A stretch of DNA of 64,000 bases from Halobellus captivus (GTDB lineage Archaea; Halobacteriota; Halobacteria; Halobacteriales; Haloferacaceae), in assembly GCF_007655485.1 (NCBI RefSeq), contig NZ_VJXQ01000003.1, positions 96,941 to 160,940 on the forward strand. Reading direction: 5' to 3'. Position numbers and translations under genes: made by a program. Shown piece by piece: positions 42,864 through 53,001 of this stretch. Under the pieces are notes generated by a model. It was not told the origin of the DNA. It saw only the letters and a list, made by a program, of their open reading frames with translations, and did no database searches. Numbering within the stretch: position 1 is the stretch's first letter; every line of letters begins with the position of its first letter.

Positions 42864-44981
42864 TTACGTTTCAGTATCGGGCTCACCGACCGCCACGTCG
42901 TCGAGCGGATCGACACCGGGGTCGACCCCTTCGGCTCGATCTCCCGATCCGCCCTCGTCCGGGCTGATATCGAACTCCTGTCGGAGCCCGCGGATCCGGT
43001 CGCGGATGTCGGCCGCGAGCTCGAATTCGAGGTTGTCGGCGGCATCCTGCATTTTCTCCACCAGGTAGTCGATCTGCTCGCGCGCCTCCTCGGCGTCGTC
43101 CGGATCGTCGGTCGCGGACTTCGCCGAACGCTTGCCGCTTCCGGGGAGGTTCGTCTCGCCGACCGCCTTCTCGATCGTCTTCGGCTCGAAGCCGTGCTCC
43201 TCGTTGTACTTCTGCTGGATCCGGCGTCGACGGCGCGTCTCCTCGATCGCGGCGGCCATCGAATCGGTCGTCTCGTCGGCGTAGAGGATCACCTCGCCCT
43301 CGACGTTTCGCGCCGCCCGTCCCATCGTCTGGACGAGCGTGGTCTCCGAGCGGAGGAAGCCTTCCTGATCCGCGTCGAGGATGGCGACGAGCGAGACCTC
43401 GGGGATGTCGAGTCCCTCCCGCAGGAGGTTGATACCGACGAGCACGTCGATAGTGCCCAAGCGAAGGTCGCGGATCAGCTCGTGGCGCTCCAGCGTGTCG
43501 GTCTCGTCGTGCATGTACGCGACGTCGACGCCGGACTCCTCGAGGTACTCGGTGAGGTCCTCGGACATCCGCTTCGTGAGCGTCGTGACGAGCACGCGCT
43601 CCTCGCGCTCGATCCGCTCGTCGATCCGGTGCATCAGGTCGTCGACCTGCCCGGTGGCATCTTCGACCTCGATCGCGGGATCGACCAGATGGGTGGGGCG
43701 GACGATCTGCTCGACGATCCGCTCGCTTCGTTCGCGCTCGTAGTCGCCCGGCGTCGCCGACACGTACAGCGTTCGGTCGGTCTTCTCCTCGAACTCCTCG
43801 AACGTGAGCGGGCGGTTGTCGTACGCCGTCGGGAGCCGGAAGCCGTTCTCGACGAGCGAGTCCTTCCGAGACTTATCGCCCGCGAACTGCCCGCGGATCT
43901 GCGGTAAGGTCTGGTGGGACTCGTCGACGACGGTCAGGAAGTCCTCGGGGAAGTAATCGAGCAGCGTGTACGGCGCTTCGCCGGACTCGCGGTCGGACAT
44001 ATGAACTGCGTAATTCTCGATGCCCGAGCAGTAGCCCGTCTCTCTGAGCATCTCGATGTCGAACGTCGTACGCTCCTCGATCCGCTGGGCGGCCACGAGG
44101 TCGCCCTGCCGCTCGAAGTACTTCACGCGGTCTTCCATCAGCGCCTCGATCTCACCGATCGCCTCCTCCAACTGGTCTTCGGGGATCGAGTAGTGCTCTG
44201 CGGGGTGCACGAGGACGGCGGGTTCCTCGGAGACGACCTCCCCGGTGAGCGGATCGAGTTTCATCAGTCGGTCGACCTCGTCGCCCCAGAACTCGACCCG
44301 AACCGCGTAGCGGCCGTACATCGGGTACACCTCGACGGTGTCCCCGCGGACGCGGAACGTCCCCTGCTGGAAGTCGACGTCGTTGCGCTCGTAGTTCAGA
44401 TCGACGAGGCGCGCGAGCAACTCGTCGCGGTCGAGGCGGTCGTCGCGCTCGACGCGGAGGGCCATCTCCGTGTAGTTCTTCGGATCGCCGAGCCCGTAGA
44501 TCGCCGAGACGCTCGCGACGACGATGACGTCGTCGCGGGTGAGAAGCGAGCGCGTCGCCGAGTGGCGAAGTCGATCGATCTCCTCGTTGATCGACATGTC
44601 CTTGTCGATGTAGGTGTCGGTCTGTTCGACGTAGGCCTCTGGCTGGTAGTAGTCGTAGTAGGAGACGAAGTACTCGACCGCGTTGTCCGGGAACAGGTTG
44701 CGGAACTCCTCGTACAGCTGCGCGGCGAGCGTCTTGTTGTGGGCGAGCACGAGAGTGGGCTGCTGGAACTCCTCGACGACCCACGAGACGGTGTTGGTCT
44801 TGCCCGATCCGGTCACGCCGAGCAGCGTCTGCTCGTTCATCCCCGACGCGTATCCCTCGGCGAGCCGCTCGATGGCCTCGGGCTGATCGCCCGCGGGGTC
44901 GAACGGGGCGTCGACGCGGAACTCCCGCTCTGCGGTCGGTCTGTCGGGCGAGAGCGGACTCGACCCGGAGGTGTCGCTCAT
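42864..44981 (-). CDS. uvrB: Excinuclease ABC subunit B
   Basis: Damage-verifying helicase of bacterial-type nucleotide excision repair. 705 residues. Seen: [20 protein letters not shown], Walker [14 protein letters not shown], the beta-hairpin region [37 protein letters not shown], and the C-terminal UVR domain ([20 protein letters not shown]). The ATG at 44981 matches the family start; the longer upstream frame over the convergent gene is not coding. A bacterial repair system long established in haloarchaea; uvrA and uvrC are not in the window. Confidence 0.97.
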   Translation of the reverse strand: MSDTSGSSPLSPDRPTAEREFRVDAPFDPAGDQPEAIERLAEGYASGMNEQTLLGVTGSGKTNTVSWVVEEFQQPTLVLAHNKTLAAQLYEEFRNLFPDNAVEYFVSYYDYYQPEAYVEQTDTYIDKDMSINEEIDRLRHSATRSLLTRDDVIVVASVSAIYGLGDPKNYTEMALRVERDDRLDRDELLARLVDLNYERNDVDFQQGTFRVRGDTVEVYPMYGRYAVRVEFWGDEVDRLMKLDPLTGEVVSEEPAVLVHPAEHYSIPEDQLEEAIGEIEALMEDRVKYFERQGDLVAAQRIEERTTFDIEMLRETGYCSGIENYAVHMSDRESGEAPYTLLDYFPEDFLTVVDESHQTLPQIRGQFAGDKSRKDSLVENGFRLPTAYDNRPLTFEEFEEKTDRTLYVSATPGDYERERSERIVEQIVRPTHLVDPAIEVEDATGQVDDLMHRIDERIEREERVLVTTLTKRMSEDLTEYLEESGVDVAYMHDETDTLERHELIRDLRLGTIDVLVGINLLREGLDIPEVSLVAILDADQEGFLRSETTLVQTMGRAARNVEGEVILYADETTDSMAAAIEETRRRRRIQQKYNEEHGFEPKTIEKAVGETNLPGSGKRSAKSATDDPDDAEEAREQIDYLVEKMQDAADNLEFELAADIRDRIRGLRQEFDISPDEGGSGDRAEGVDPGVDPLDDVAVGEPDTET

Positions 44982-45116
44982 CGGGGGTTCTTGGAAGCAC
45001 AGACACTTGAGACGGTCGGTCGGAGTGGAACAAGGCGCGCCGATTGACGCGAGATGTCCGAGCGACCCGGCCGACGGAGGCGAAGCGTTTTCAAACTGCT
45101 GAGTGTACGCTCGCGT

Positions 45117-45386
45117 ATGGCACACGAACTCCTCGAAGCGGCGAGCCAGCGACTCCGCGACGCGGCGGAGGCCGCCGACGGCGACGCACGGAAGCGAATC
45201 TACGACCAATCGGACGCGCTCGCGACGCTCGCGGCGCGAGAGCGCACCCCCGACCACGGTCGGCTGGCCCGGCATATGAACGTCCTCGCCGAACTCGCGG
45301 AGGAGACCGACGGAGCGGCCCACGAGGCCGTCGTCGACGCCCGATCGAGCGTCTCGGAGTTCCGTGAGGGCGTCGCGGGCGTCTGA
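45117..45386 (+). CDS. Small conserved helical protein (DUF7553-like)
   Basis: 89 residues, almost wholly helical: [57 protein letters not shown] familiar haloarchaeal small protein of unknown role. TTTTCAAAC near 45088-45096 is a TATA-like element at about -26, supporting the ATG at 45117 rather than the longer frame. It diverges from uvrB. Confidence 0.7.
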   Translation: MAHELLEAASQRLRDAAEAADGDARKRIYDQSDALATLAARERTPDHGRLARHMNVLAELAEETDGAAHEAVVDARSSVSEFREGVAGV

Positions 45387-45658
45387 CGCGCGACTGACAC
45401 ACGTCATCTCGTTGTCAGCCGTTTCAGCGCCTGAACCCCCCTATTTCGGGTGGAGATGTGGTACCGACTCCCGTCCGCTGAGGAGGTCGACCCCGCCTCA
45501 CCCCGGTGGAATCGGTCACTCCCTCCCCCTCAATTCGGTGATCGCCGCTCCGTAGTGTCTGCGACCAACGGGACACAGATGCGGCCGATTCTCCGAGACG
45601 CCCCCGGCGAGGTCTCGGCTCGGGCTCCGACTATTGTCGACCGACGGTTACAGTCCGT
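45387..45658. other. Intergenic stretch without recognised gene
   Basis: About 270 bases between two converging small genes. CCCCCCTATTTCGGGTGGAG near 45437-45456 stands out as a promoter-like TATTT in GC-rich sequence, but no convincing frame follows. Nothing else is seen. Confidence 0.3.
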
Positions 45659-46282
45659 TCAACAGACGTTCTTCGGCTTGATTCCCATCGATTCCAGCGT
45701 CTTGACGTAGTCGTCGTAGGCGGCTTCGACGACTGCATCGGCGGCCTCCCGGGCGGCTTTCCAGTCGTCGTCGGAGTCGCAGGCACCGTCGAGCGCCGCG
45801 AGGACGCGATCACGCTCTGCTTCCAGTTCCGATCGGTAGCCGCGGAAGTCGTCGGCGGCCATCGGATCCGCGTCGCCGATGAAGAAGCCGACCATCTGTC
45901 CGGCGTGTTCGAGCGCGACGAGGTAGCGGCCGAGCAGTCCGCCGAGCCGGGCCGGTATCGACTCGAACGTCGCGAGCGCCTCATAGCGGCTCGGTCCGTC
46001 TCCGTCCGACGGATCGTCCGCGACGTCGGCGGCCCGATCGCGGGCGGCGGACGCGAGGTCCGCGAACAGGTCGGCCTCTCCGTCTCCGCCCCCACCGTCG
46101 GACTCGGCCCACGATTCGAGCACGTCCGCGAGCGCCAGCGCGTCACTCGCCGCCGCCGCACGGATGCTGTCCCCGTCCATCTCGCCGCCGGTGACTGCGT
46201 ACATCGCTTTCGAGGAGCCGAGCCGAGAGAACGCCGTCTCGTGTTCGTCCTGTAGCTCCGCCGTGAGGTCGCTGCCGTTCAT
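45659..46282 (-). CDS. Conserved haloarchaeal helical protein of unknown function
   Basis: 207 residues, predicted all-helical: SDLTAELQDEHETAFSRLGS, KAMYAVTGGEMDGDSIRAAA, RLGGLLGRYLVALEHAGQMV, GFFIGDADPMAADDFRGYRS, ending GIKPKNVC. The family is well conserved in haloarchaea by memory (sometimes called rubrerythrin-like or transcription antitermination protein), but I see no metal-binding EExxH motif to support rubrerythrin. The invariant-looking C-terminal Cys is notable. ATG at 46282. Confidence 0.72.
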   Translation of the reverse strand: MNGSDLTAELQDEHETAFSRLGSSKAMYAVTGGEMDGDSIRAAAASDALALADVLESWAESDGGGGDGEADLFADLASAARDRAADVADDPSDGDGPSRYEALATFESIPARLGGLLGRYLVALEHAGQMVGFFIGDADPMAADDFRGYRSELEAERDRVLAALDGACDSDDDWKAAREAADAVVEAAYDDYVKTLESMGIKPKNVC

Positions 46283-46411
46283 ATCGGTCCTTCGCTCGCC
46301 CCGCGCTTGTAGCCATCGACACGTCGAACGCCGAGTCGAGATATCAGCCGACGACGCGTTCCAGCAGCCCGCTCCCGAAGATCTATGTCTGGCGACTGAG
46401 AGTTCACGCAC

Positions 46412-47989
46412 GTGAAGCCCTCCATCGCCCTCCGAACCGGCGGACGGTTGCTCTTCGAGCGATCGGCGTCGGTGCTGCCGCTGTATCTGCTCGTGACCGG
46501 ATTGTACGGGATCGCTCGCGTGCCGGTGCTGGTCGCCGGATTGCTCGCCGTCTGGTTTCTCGCGTCCGCGGGCCGACTCGACCCGTTTGTCGAGGTTCTG
46601 CGCGAACTGAACAGCGGGGCGGGCCCGCTCGATACCAACGGGGGAGAGATCGACCCCGGCGAGGTCGAACGACTCGCACCGGAACTCGGCGAGGCGTTCG
46701 CCGGACTGCTCACGCCCGAGACGATCGGCCTCGTCGCGGTCGGCGCGCTCCTGTCGATTCTCCTCGCGGTGATCGCCTCGGCCGTCGGGAGCGCGGCCAC
46801 GGTGAGCGGGATTTACGGGCTGCTCCGGAACGACGACGGGGTTCGCGCCGCCGTCGAGGGCATCGGACGATACTGGAAATCGATCCTCGGCGTTCGACTC
46901 CTGCTCCTCGCCGCGCTCGCGGCGGTCGCGGTTCCGGTTTTCGGCGTCCTCGCCGCGATCGGCGGCTACGTCACCGCCGCGTTCGGTTCCGCGTCGGCGA
47001 CGGGGACGGAGCCCGCGTGGACGGTGTTGGGGCTCGGTATCCTCGGGGTCCTCTTCGTCCTGTTCGTCGGTGCGCTGCTCGTCGCGGCCGTGTTCGTCCT
47101 CTTCGCGTTCGCCGAGCAGGCCGTCGTCGTCGACGACGTCGGCGCGGTCGAGGCCGTCCGCCGGAGCGTTCGCTTCCCGTTCCAGCGGCCGGTCGCCGCG
47201 CTCGTCTACGTCGCCGTCGCGTTCGCCGCGCTGCTCGCCTCGGGCGGGGTCGGAAGCGCTGCCTCGGCGATCGGCGCGACGCGGGTGACGGCGCTCCTCG
47301 GAACCGTCCTGTTCTCGCCGCTGATCGACGGCTTCAAGACCTCGCTGTACGCCGAAGTGGCGCTGGATTCCGACCCGGATATCGCGCCGGTCGATCGGCG
47401 ACTCCGCGCGGCGTTCGTCGGCGGCCTCCGCGCCGTCGGCGGCTTCCTCAAAGGTAATCCGGTCGCGAACCTCGCCTCGCTCGGCTTCGTTGGCCTCGGC
47501 GGCCTCGTCGGGTGGCGCGCGACGGCTCCGATCGGCGTCGCGCTGCCGATCGGAGACGGCGTAGCGAACGTCTTCGGGACGTTCCCGGTCGGGACGTTCA
47601 TCAATCTGGCCGTGAACAACTGGCTGGTCGCGGTCGATCTCGCCTACAGCGGGCTCGCTGTCGGTATCCCGGCCGCCGTCGGGCTGGCGTTCAACGGCCT
47701 GATCGTCGGGGCCGTCGCGGGCGTCTTCGAACCGATCGCCGTTGTCGCGCTGATCGCCCCGCACGGGATCATCGAGATTCCCGCGCTCGTCGTCGGCGGC
47801 GGAGTCGGACTCTGGCTCGGCGCCGTCGTCCTCGGTGTGCTCCGCGGTCGACGCGACGTCGACGAGATCCCGGCGGCGATCCGACGGAGCTACCGGGTGC
47901 TCCTCGGCCTCGTTTCGCTGTTCGTCGTCGCGGCCTTCATCGAGGCGTTTCTCACCCCTGCGATCGCGAGCCTCGTGCTCGCGGGGTGA
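46412..47989 (+). CDS. DUF7847-SpoIIM fusion membrane protein
   Basis: 525 residues, about ten hydrophobic segments in two parts. The first (to about residue 320) is a multi-pass domain with the haloarchaeal DUF7847 look (FAFAEQAVVVDDVGAVEAVR, VRFPFQRPVAALVYVAVAFA). The second resembles the SpoIIM/DUF95 membrane domain: FINLAVNNWLVAVDLAYSGL, GLIVGAVAGVFEPIAVVALI and the diagnostic APHGIIEIPALVVGGGVGL. The GTG start at 46412 follows GATCTATG at about -30. Likely a membrane-organising or stress protein; function unknown. Confidence 0.78.
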   Translation: MKPSIALRTGGRLLFERSASVLPLYLLVTGLYGIARVPVLVAGLLAVWFLASAGRLDPFVEVLRELNSGAGPLDTNGGEIDPGEVERLAPELGEAFAGLLTPETIGLVAVGALLSILLAVIASAVGSAATVSGIYGLLRNDDGVRAAVEGIGRYWKSILGVRLLLLAALAAVAVPVFGVLAAIGGYVTAAFGSASATGTEPAWTVLGLGILGVLFVLFVGALLVAAVFVLFAFAEQAVVVDDVGAVEAVRRSVRFPFQRPVAALVYVAVAFAALLASGGVGSAASAIGATRVTALLGTVLFSPLIDGFKTSLYAEVALDSDPDIAPVDRRLRAAFVGGLRAVGGFLKGNPVANLASLGFVGLGGLVGWRATAPIGVALPIGDGVANVFGTFPVGTFINLAVNNWLVAVDLAYSGLAVGIPAAVGLAFNGLIVGAVAGVFEPIAVVALIAPHGIIEIPALVVGGGVGLWLGAVVLGVLRGRRDVDEIPAAIRRSYRVLLGLVSLFVVAAFIEAFLTPAIASLVLAG

Positions 47990-48001
47990 CGTCGGCAGCG
48001 C

Positions 48002-48008
48002 AAAAAAA
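48002..48008 (-). terminator. Poly-T terminator of the sulfurtransferase gene
   Basis: Seven consecutive T on the minus strand, 14 bases after the sulfurtransferase stop. U-rich tracts alone terminate archaeal transcription. Confidence 0.6.
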
Positions 48009-48022
48009 GCGGAATTCGGTGG

Positions 48023-48889
48023 TTACTGGCCGTCGCCCTTCTCGATCGGCGCGCCGACGAGATTGCCGTACTCCGTCCAGGAGCCGTCGTAGTTGACGAC
48101 CTCGTCGTAGCCGAGCAGTTCGTGGAGCGCGAACCACGCGATCGAGGAGCGCTCGCCGATGCGGCAGTAGGCGACGGTCGTCTCGGAGCCGTCGATACCC
48201 TGGTCGGCGTAGAGCTCTTCGAGCTCGTCGGCGGACTTGAACGTCCCGTCGTCGTTGACGGTCGCCGCCCACGAGATGTTCCGCGCGCCGGGGATGTGGC
48301 CGCCGCGCTGGGCCGTCTCCTGCAGTCCCGGCGGGGCGAGGATCTCGCCTGAGAACTCCTCGGGCGAGCGGACGTCGACGAGCGGCAGGCCCTCGTCGAC
48401 GGCGTGGTCGACGTCGTCGCGGTACGCGCGGATGGACTCGAAGGGACCGCGGGCGTTGTAGTCGACCGCGGAGAACTCCGGCACCTCGTCGGTGGTCGGA
48501 TAGTCGTTGTCGATCCAGTAGTCGCGACCGCCGTTCAGGAGGCGCACGTCCTCGTGGCCGTAGTACTTGAACTGCCAGTAGGTGTAGGCGGCGAACCAGT
48601 TGGAGTTGTCGCCGTACAGCACGACCGTGGAGTCCTCGGAGATGCCGTGGCTTCCCAGGAGCTCCTCGAAGTCGTCCTTGTCGAGGATATCCCGGTTCGT
48701 CTGGTCCTGCAGTTGGCTCTCCCAGTTGAACCCGATCGCACCGGGCGCGTGACTCTCGTCGTACGCTTCGGTGTCGACGTCGACTTCGACCAGTCGATAG
48801 GCGGGGTCGTCGCTCTCGAACTCGTCGAGGTTCTCTTCCACCCACTCGGGTGACACGAGCACGTCTTTGGCGTAACCGTCGTTTGTCAT
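48023..48889 (-). CDS. Two-domain rhodanese, thiosulfate sulfurtransferase-like
   Basis: 288 residues in two rhodanese domains. The first (VLVSPEWVEENLDEFES, HAPGAIGFNWESQLQD) has VVLYGDNSNW in place of the active loop and is inactive; the second has the active-site Cys in VAYCRIGERSS. Transfers sulfane sulfur to thiols or cyanide. ATG at 48889 follows GATTATAGG at about -30. It is divergent from a second rhodanese gene, so the two share a 253-base promoter region. Confidence 0.93.
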   Translation of the reverse strand: MTNDGYAKDVLVSPEWVEENLDEFESDDPAYRLVEVDVDTEAYDESHAPGAIGFNWESQLQDQTNRDILDKDDFEELLGSHGISEDSTVVLYGDNSNWFAAYTYWQFKYYGHEDVRLLNGGRDYWIDNDYPTTDEVPEFSAVDYNARGPFESIRAYRDDVDHAVDEGLPLVDVRSPEEFSGEILAPPGLQETAQRGGHIPGARNISWAATVNDDGTFKSADELEELYADQGIDGSETTVAYCRIGERSSIAWFALHELLGYDEVVNYDGSWTEYGNLVGAPIEKGDGQ

Positions 48890-49142
48890 TGCATACTCCG
48901 CTACGTGCTCTTCCCCTATAATCCTCACAACTACGGCGCGTACTGCCCATCCTCCCATTATCCAGAAATTATTGCCGCATCAATCGAACGTGACAGACGG
49001 TTCGAGTGGTAGGTCCTCCCCAGGAAGATCGAAGTCCGTCTCCTCAGCGAAACTACCGGCAATATTGTCTTCCTTCTCTGACACCGGGCGAATGCGGGTC
49101 CAATCGGCCACGTTGAAGAGTCGGCCGCCGGTACTGGGTAAT

Positions 49143-49925
49143 ATGTACGAAAACGTCGTCGTCTCGGCCGATTGGCTGGCCGACAGGCTCGACGAGGTGC
49201 GGGTGGTCGACGTTCGGGACGCGTGGGAGTTCGACGGAATCGGGCACGTTCCCGGCGCGCAGAACATCCCCTTCGAGACGTTCCGCAGCGAGGCGGGCGA
49301 CGAGGGGATGCTCCCCGGCGCGGAGACGTGGGAATCGCTCCTCTCGGCCGCGGGCGTCGGCCCCGACGACGACGTCGTCGCCTACGACGACACCCACGGC
49401 GTGTTCGCGGCGCGGTTTCTGGTCACGGCGGAGCTGTACGGCCACCCGCCGGATCGACTGCACCTGCTCGACGGCGACTTCAGCGCGTGGAACCGGGCGC
49501 ACGAAACGACCAGTGAGCCGTCGTCACCCACGGAAACCGAGTACGCGGTTCGCGGCCCCGAGCACTCACCGCTCGTCGACTACGAAACCGTCCACGACGC
49601 GCTTGCGGACCCGGAGACCGTGGTCGTCGACACCCGCGACCCCGAGGAGTACGACGAGGGCCACCTCCCCGGCGCGGTCAACCTCGACTGGCGGGAACTC
49701 GTCGACGACGAGACGCGCGGGCTGAAGCCGGAGGCGGAACGTGCCGATATTCTCGCCACTGTCGGCGTGACGCCCGACAAGCGCGTGATCCTCTACTGCA
49801 ACACCGCCCGACGGATCAGCCACACCTACATTGTCCTGCGGTCGTCGGGCTACGAGGACGTCGGATTCTACGAGGGGAGCCTCACCGAGTGGACCGAGCG
49901 CGGCGGGCCTGTCGAGACCGCGTAG
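49143..49925 (+). CDS. Second two-domain rhodanese, sulfurtransferase-like
   Basis: 260 residues: N-terminal inactive domain (VVSADWLADRLDEVRVVDVR, VVAYDDTHGVFAARFL) and C-terminal domain with active-site loop LYCNTARRISHT and DTRDPEEYDEGHLPGAVNLD. ATG at 49143 matches the family start; no clear TATA element. Its divergent arrangement with the other rhodanese suggests joint control of sulfur transfer. Confidence 0.92.
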   Translation: MYENVVVSADWLADRLDEVRVVDVRDAWEFDGIGHVPGAQNIPFETFRSEAGDEGMLPGAETWESLLSAAGVGPDDDVVAYDDTHGVFAARFLVTAELYGHPPDRLHLLDGDFSAWNRAHETTSEPSSPTETEYAVRGPEHSPLVDYETVHDALADPETVVVDTRDPEEYDEGHLPGAVNLDWRELVDDETRGLKPEAERADILATVGVTPDKRVILYCNTARRISHTYIVLRSSGYEDVGFYEGSLTEWTERGGPVETA

Positions 49926-49991
49926 AGACCGCGCCGAGACGGCGCTCGCTCGGTCGAATACTTTTACTCCGCCGCACGCGGAGACACGACT

Positions 49992-50834
49992 ATGCCGATG
50001 CGCCAACTCCGGAACTGTGACTTCTGCGGGGAGGACGCCGCGGGCATCTACGAGGCGATTCCGCCCGAACTGTCGCCGACGGAGGCCGAACAGCGACGGG
50101 TCGTCCTCTGCGCGGACTGCCTGGAAACGCTCGAAACCGTCGTCGACCCGCTCCTCTCGCGGCTGGGTGTCGACCGGGACGCGGACTCTGCGCCGACTGC
50201 GGAACCGACGCCGGACGCCGATTTCTCGCCCTCGGACGCGGTCGACGCCGAGAAATCGCATACTGCCGAGTCGGCGGGGGAGTCCGATCCCTCGACGCCG
50301 TCTGACTCGCCGAGTAGGGCCGTCCCGACGAGCGGATTCAACGCTCCCGAGGGATTCACGGATATCGCCGAGTACGACGGCTTTCAGGAGCCCGACGAAG
50401 CCGAGGAGACCCCGTCGGAAGCGGGGGTCGAAGCGGAGCGAACGCGCGTCCGCGACGGCGACGTCGCTGCCGATGGCGTCGCTACGTCCAGCGGCGGAGA
50501 GGCCGACCGCGTCGATACGCCCGGCGGCGGAACCGACGGTCGCGACGCACCCGCTCGCGACCCCACCGCGCCGGGAAGCGATCCGTCCCGCGAGGAACCG
50601 CCCCGCGGGACGCCTCCGAGCCCCGGTGGGAGCGGCGTCGGCGAGGAACCCGAGGACTTCCGCACCGTGATGCGGCTGCTCGGGAACCGGGAGTTCCCCG
50701 TCGAACGGAGCGCCGTCGTCGAACTCGCCGGGAGCGCCTACCAACTCGACGACGCTCAGGTCGATCGGATTCTGGACCACGCCGTCGACCGCGGCGTGCT
50801 CACCGACGAGGACGGGACGCTGCGCAAAGACTGA
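49992..50834 (+). CDS. Haloarchaeal zinc-ribbon protein with long disordered linker
   Basis: 280 residues. N-terminal Cys4 ribbon (NCDFCGEDAAG, then VVLCADCLETLE), a roughly 150-residue low-complexity Asp/Ser/Pro/Gly linker, and a small C-terminal helical domain (EDFRTVMRLLGNREFPVERS, VDRILDHAVDRGVLTDEDG) that resembles a winged-helix. Might be a transcription or replication factor; I do not recognise it further. CTTTTACTCC at about -26 supports the start. Confidence 0.72.
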   Translation: MPMRQLRNCDFCGEDAAGIYEAIPPELSPTEAEQRRVVLCADCLETLETVVDPLLSRLGVDRDADSAPTAEPTPDADFSPSDAVDAEKSHTAESAGESDPSTPSDSPSRAVPTSGFNAPEGFTDIAEYDGFQEPDEAEETPSEAGVEAERTRVRDGDVAADGVATSSGGEADRVDTPGGGTDGRDAPARDPTAPGSDPSREEPPRGTPPSPGGSGVGEEPEDFRTVMRLLGNREFPVERSAVVELAGSAYQLDDAQVDRILDHAVDRGVLTDEDGTLRKD

Positions 50835-50844
50835 GCCTGCCCGC

Positions 50845-50849
50845 AAAAA
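50845..50849 (-). terminator. Short poly-T tract after hisB
   Basis: Five T on the minus strand seven bases after the hisB stop; probable weak terminator. Confidence 0.4.
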
Positions 50850-50855
50850 GTCGCG

Positions 50856-51497
50856 CTACAGCTTCCCTTTCGTACTCGGCGTGTCGCTGCGCCGCGGATC
50901 GATCCGCGTCGCATCGTCGAGCGCTCGCGCGAGCGCCTTGAACAACGCCTCGACCTCGTGGTGGGCGTTGACGCCCGTTACTTCCGCGTGCAGCGTCAAC
51001 CCCGCGTTCATCGCCAGCGAGTACGCGAAGTGCCGGGCCATATCGCTCGTGAAACCGCCGATCTGCGCCTGGGAGAACGCGCCGTCGAAGTCGAAGTGCG
51101 GCCGTCCGCTGACGTCGACGACGACGCCCGCGACCGCCTCGTCCAGCGGGACCTTCCGGTCGGCGTAGCGGACGATGCCGCGCTTGTCGTCGAGCGCCTC
51201 CGTGAAGGCCTCTCCGAGCACGATCGCGACGTCCTCGACGGTGTGGTGGTCGTCGATCTCCAGATCCCCGTCGCACTGCACCGTCAGGTCGAACAGCCCG
51301 TGCTTCGCGAACGCTTCGAGCATATGGTCGAAGAAGCCGATTCCGGTTTCGACGGCGCTGTCGCCGTCGCCGTCGATCGCCAGCGTCACGTCGATCGTCG
51401 TCTCGGCCGTCTCGCGGGAGACGGCGGCGGTTCGGTCGCTTACGTCAGCGGCTCCGTTCCCCCCGTCGGCCCGCGCGTCGTCGCTGTGGTCGGTCAT
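50856..51497 (-). CDS. hisB: Imidazoleglycerol-phosphate dehydratase
   Basis: Seventh step of histidine synthesis. 213 residues. Metal-binding motifs [19 protein letters not shown] and [20 protein letters not shown], plus [20 protein letters not shown] near the start. About 25 acidic residues precede the domain. It diverges from hisG, 226 bases apart, with the his genes scattered as is usual in haloarchaea. Confidence 0.96.
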   Translation of the reverse strand: MTDHSDDARADGGNGAADVSDRTAAVSRETAETTIDVTLAIDGDGDSAVETGIGFFDHMLEAFAKHGLFDLTVQCDGDLEIDDHHTVEDVAIVLGEAFTEALDDKRGIVRYADRKVPLDEAVAGVVVDVSGRPHFDFDGAFSQAQIGGFTSDMARHFAYSLAMNAGLTLHAEVTGVNAHHEVEALFKALARALDDATRIDPRRSDTPSTKGKL

Positions 51498-51723
51498 ACC
51501 GGCGAATCAACGCCCGCGCCTATGATCGTTGTGCCTCTATGCGACTCATCAATCGCTCTTGATGCCGGTGTTCCGGAGGCGACCTCGAAAGCCCCCGGTC
51601 CCTTTCAATCGCTCCCGCGGCGGCTGGTTCGTCGCTATCCGCTGCCCACCTCGGTGGTCGTCGCTCGCGGGGGACCCGGTCCACGAGCGAAAGTGGTAGG
51701 TCGCGGGCGCGTGAGGTGTCGGT
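51498..51723. promoter_or_regulatory. Divergent promoter region hisB / hisG
   Basis: 226 bases, largely GC-rich. No strong TATA element is obvious; GAAAGTGGTAGG near 51690-51701 lies about 28 bases before the hisG ATG and may serve it. No operator was recognised. Confidence 0.35.
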
Positions 51724-52569
51724 ATGCGCATCGCCGTGCCCAACAAGGGCCGCCTGCACGATCCGAGCGTCGACCTCCTCGAACGGGCCGGACTCCACAT
51801 CGAGAGCGCCGCGGACAGAAAGCTGTACGCCGACACCGTCGATCCCGACGTGAGCGTGCTGTTCGCCCGCGCGGCCGATATTCCCGAGTACGTCTGGGAC
51901 GGGGCTGCGGCGGTCGGCATCACCGGCCGCGATCAGGTCGTCGAGTCCGGCCGCGACCTCGTCGAACTCGTCGACCTGGAATTCGGCCGCTGCCGACTCG
52001 TCCTCGCCGCGCCCGAGGACGGCGACATCACGGACCCCGACGACGTGGCTGGCAAGAGCGTCGCGACCGAGTTCCCGCAGATCACCCGCGAGTACCTCGA
52101 ACGCGAGGGAATCGATGCCGACGTGGTCGAGGTGACCGGCGCGACCGAACTGACGCCGCACGTCGAGATGGCCGACGCAATCGTCGACATCACCTCGACG
52201 GGGACGACGCTGCGGATGAACCGCCTCGCGATCGTCGACGACGTGCTCGAATCCTCGGTTCGGCTCTACGCGCACCCCGATCACGCCGACGATCCGAAGG
52301 TCGAACAGCTTGTGACGGCGTTCAAATCCGTCCTCGCCGCCGAGAACAAGCGCTACGTGATGATGAACGCGCCCCGAGACCGACTCGACGACGTCCGCGA
52401 AGTCATCCCCGGACTGGGCGGCCCGACGGTGATGGACGTCGCTGGCGACGACACCGTCGCCGTACACGTCGTCGTCGACGAGCGGGACGTCTTCGAGGTC
52501 GTCAACGACCTGAAGGCCGTCGGCGCGTCCGGCATCCTCGTCACCGAGATCGAGCGGCTGGTGGAGTAG
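51724..52569 (+). CDS. hisG: ATP phosphoribosyltransferase, long form
   Basis: First and feedback-controlled step of histidine synthesis. 281 residues, so the long form with a C-terminal regulatory ACT-like domain and no HisZ partner. Seen: [56 protein letters not shown] (PRPP loop) and [20 protein letters not shown] in the regulatory domain. Confidence 0.96.
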   Translation: MRIAVPNKGRLHDPSVDLLERAGLHIESAADRKLYADTVDPDVSVLFARAADIPEYVWDGAAAVGITGRDQVVESGRDLVELVDLEFGRCRLVLAAPEDGDITDPDDVAGKSVATEFPQITREYLEREGIDADVVEVTGATELTPHVEMADAIVDITSTGTTLRMNRLAIVDDVLESSVRLYAHPDHADDPKVEQLVTAFKSVLAAENKRYVMMNAPRDRLDDVREVIPGLGGPTVMDVAGDDTVAVHVVVDERDVFEVVNDLKAVGASGILVTEIERLVE

Positions 52570-52602
52570 AGGTCCGCGTTCGATTCGCTTTCCGCTCCCG
52601 TC

Positions 52603-52983
52603 TCACGCGGGCGCGCTCGTCGCGAGCAGCCAGACTCCGACGAGGACCGTCCCGAGGATGACACTGACGACGAAATGGATCAGCGTGATGTACGCCGAGA
52701 GCGTCCGTGACTCGCCGTAAACGTACCCGATCGCCAATCCGTCGAGGACGATCGCGACGAGCAGTCCGCCGAACAGGATCGCATCGCTCGCGGCGAACGT
52801 CGAGACGATGATGCTCACCGCCGCCGGAACTGGACCGATGAGGAAACCGTTTCTGATTGGGACGTCTCCGAGGACGTTGCGAGCGGCGATGTGCGCGGTA
52901 ACAGAGAGGAAGAGCGCGAAGATCGCGAACGTCCCCGCGATCGCGAGCGGCGTTCCGTCCGCGGCCTGCAGTGGGACCAACAT
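52603..52983 (-). CDS. Conserved haloarchaeal membrane protein (DUF7473-like)
   Basis: 126 residues with four hydrophobic segments: GTFAIFALFLSVTAHIAARN, VLGDVPIRNGFLIGPVPAAV, FGGLLVAIVLDGLAIGYVYG, ITLIHFVVSVILGTVLVGVW. The AHIAARNVLGDVP and YxTxIHFVV stretches are familiar in haloarchaea; function unknown. It lies 18 bases downstream of the tbp gene on the same strand and may be cotranscribed. Confidence 0.72.
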   Translation of the reverse strand: MLVPLQAADGTPLAIAGTFAIFALFLSVTAHIAARNVLGDVPIRNGFLIGPVPAAVSIIVSTFAASDAILFGGLLVAIVLDGLAIGYVYGESRTLSAYITLIHFVVSVILGTVLVGVWLLATSAPA

Positions 52984-53001
52984 CTGAAAACGAACCGACG
53001 C

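Noticed and set aside
42864..45407. Extended uvrB start giving 847 codons
   Set aside because: The extra 140 residues overlap the convergent small gene and match nothing; the family start is at 44981.
45459..47764. Minus-strand frame of about 700 codons over the SpoIIM-like gene
   Set aside because: Only its last part (45659-46282) is a real gene; the rest is antisense to a clear membrane protein gene.
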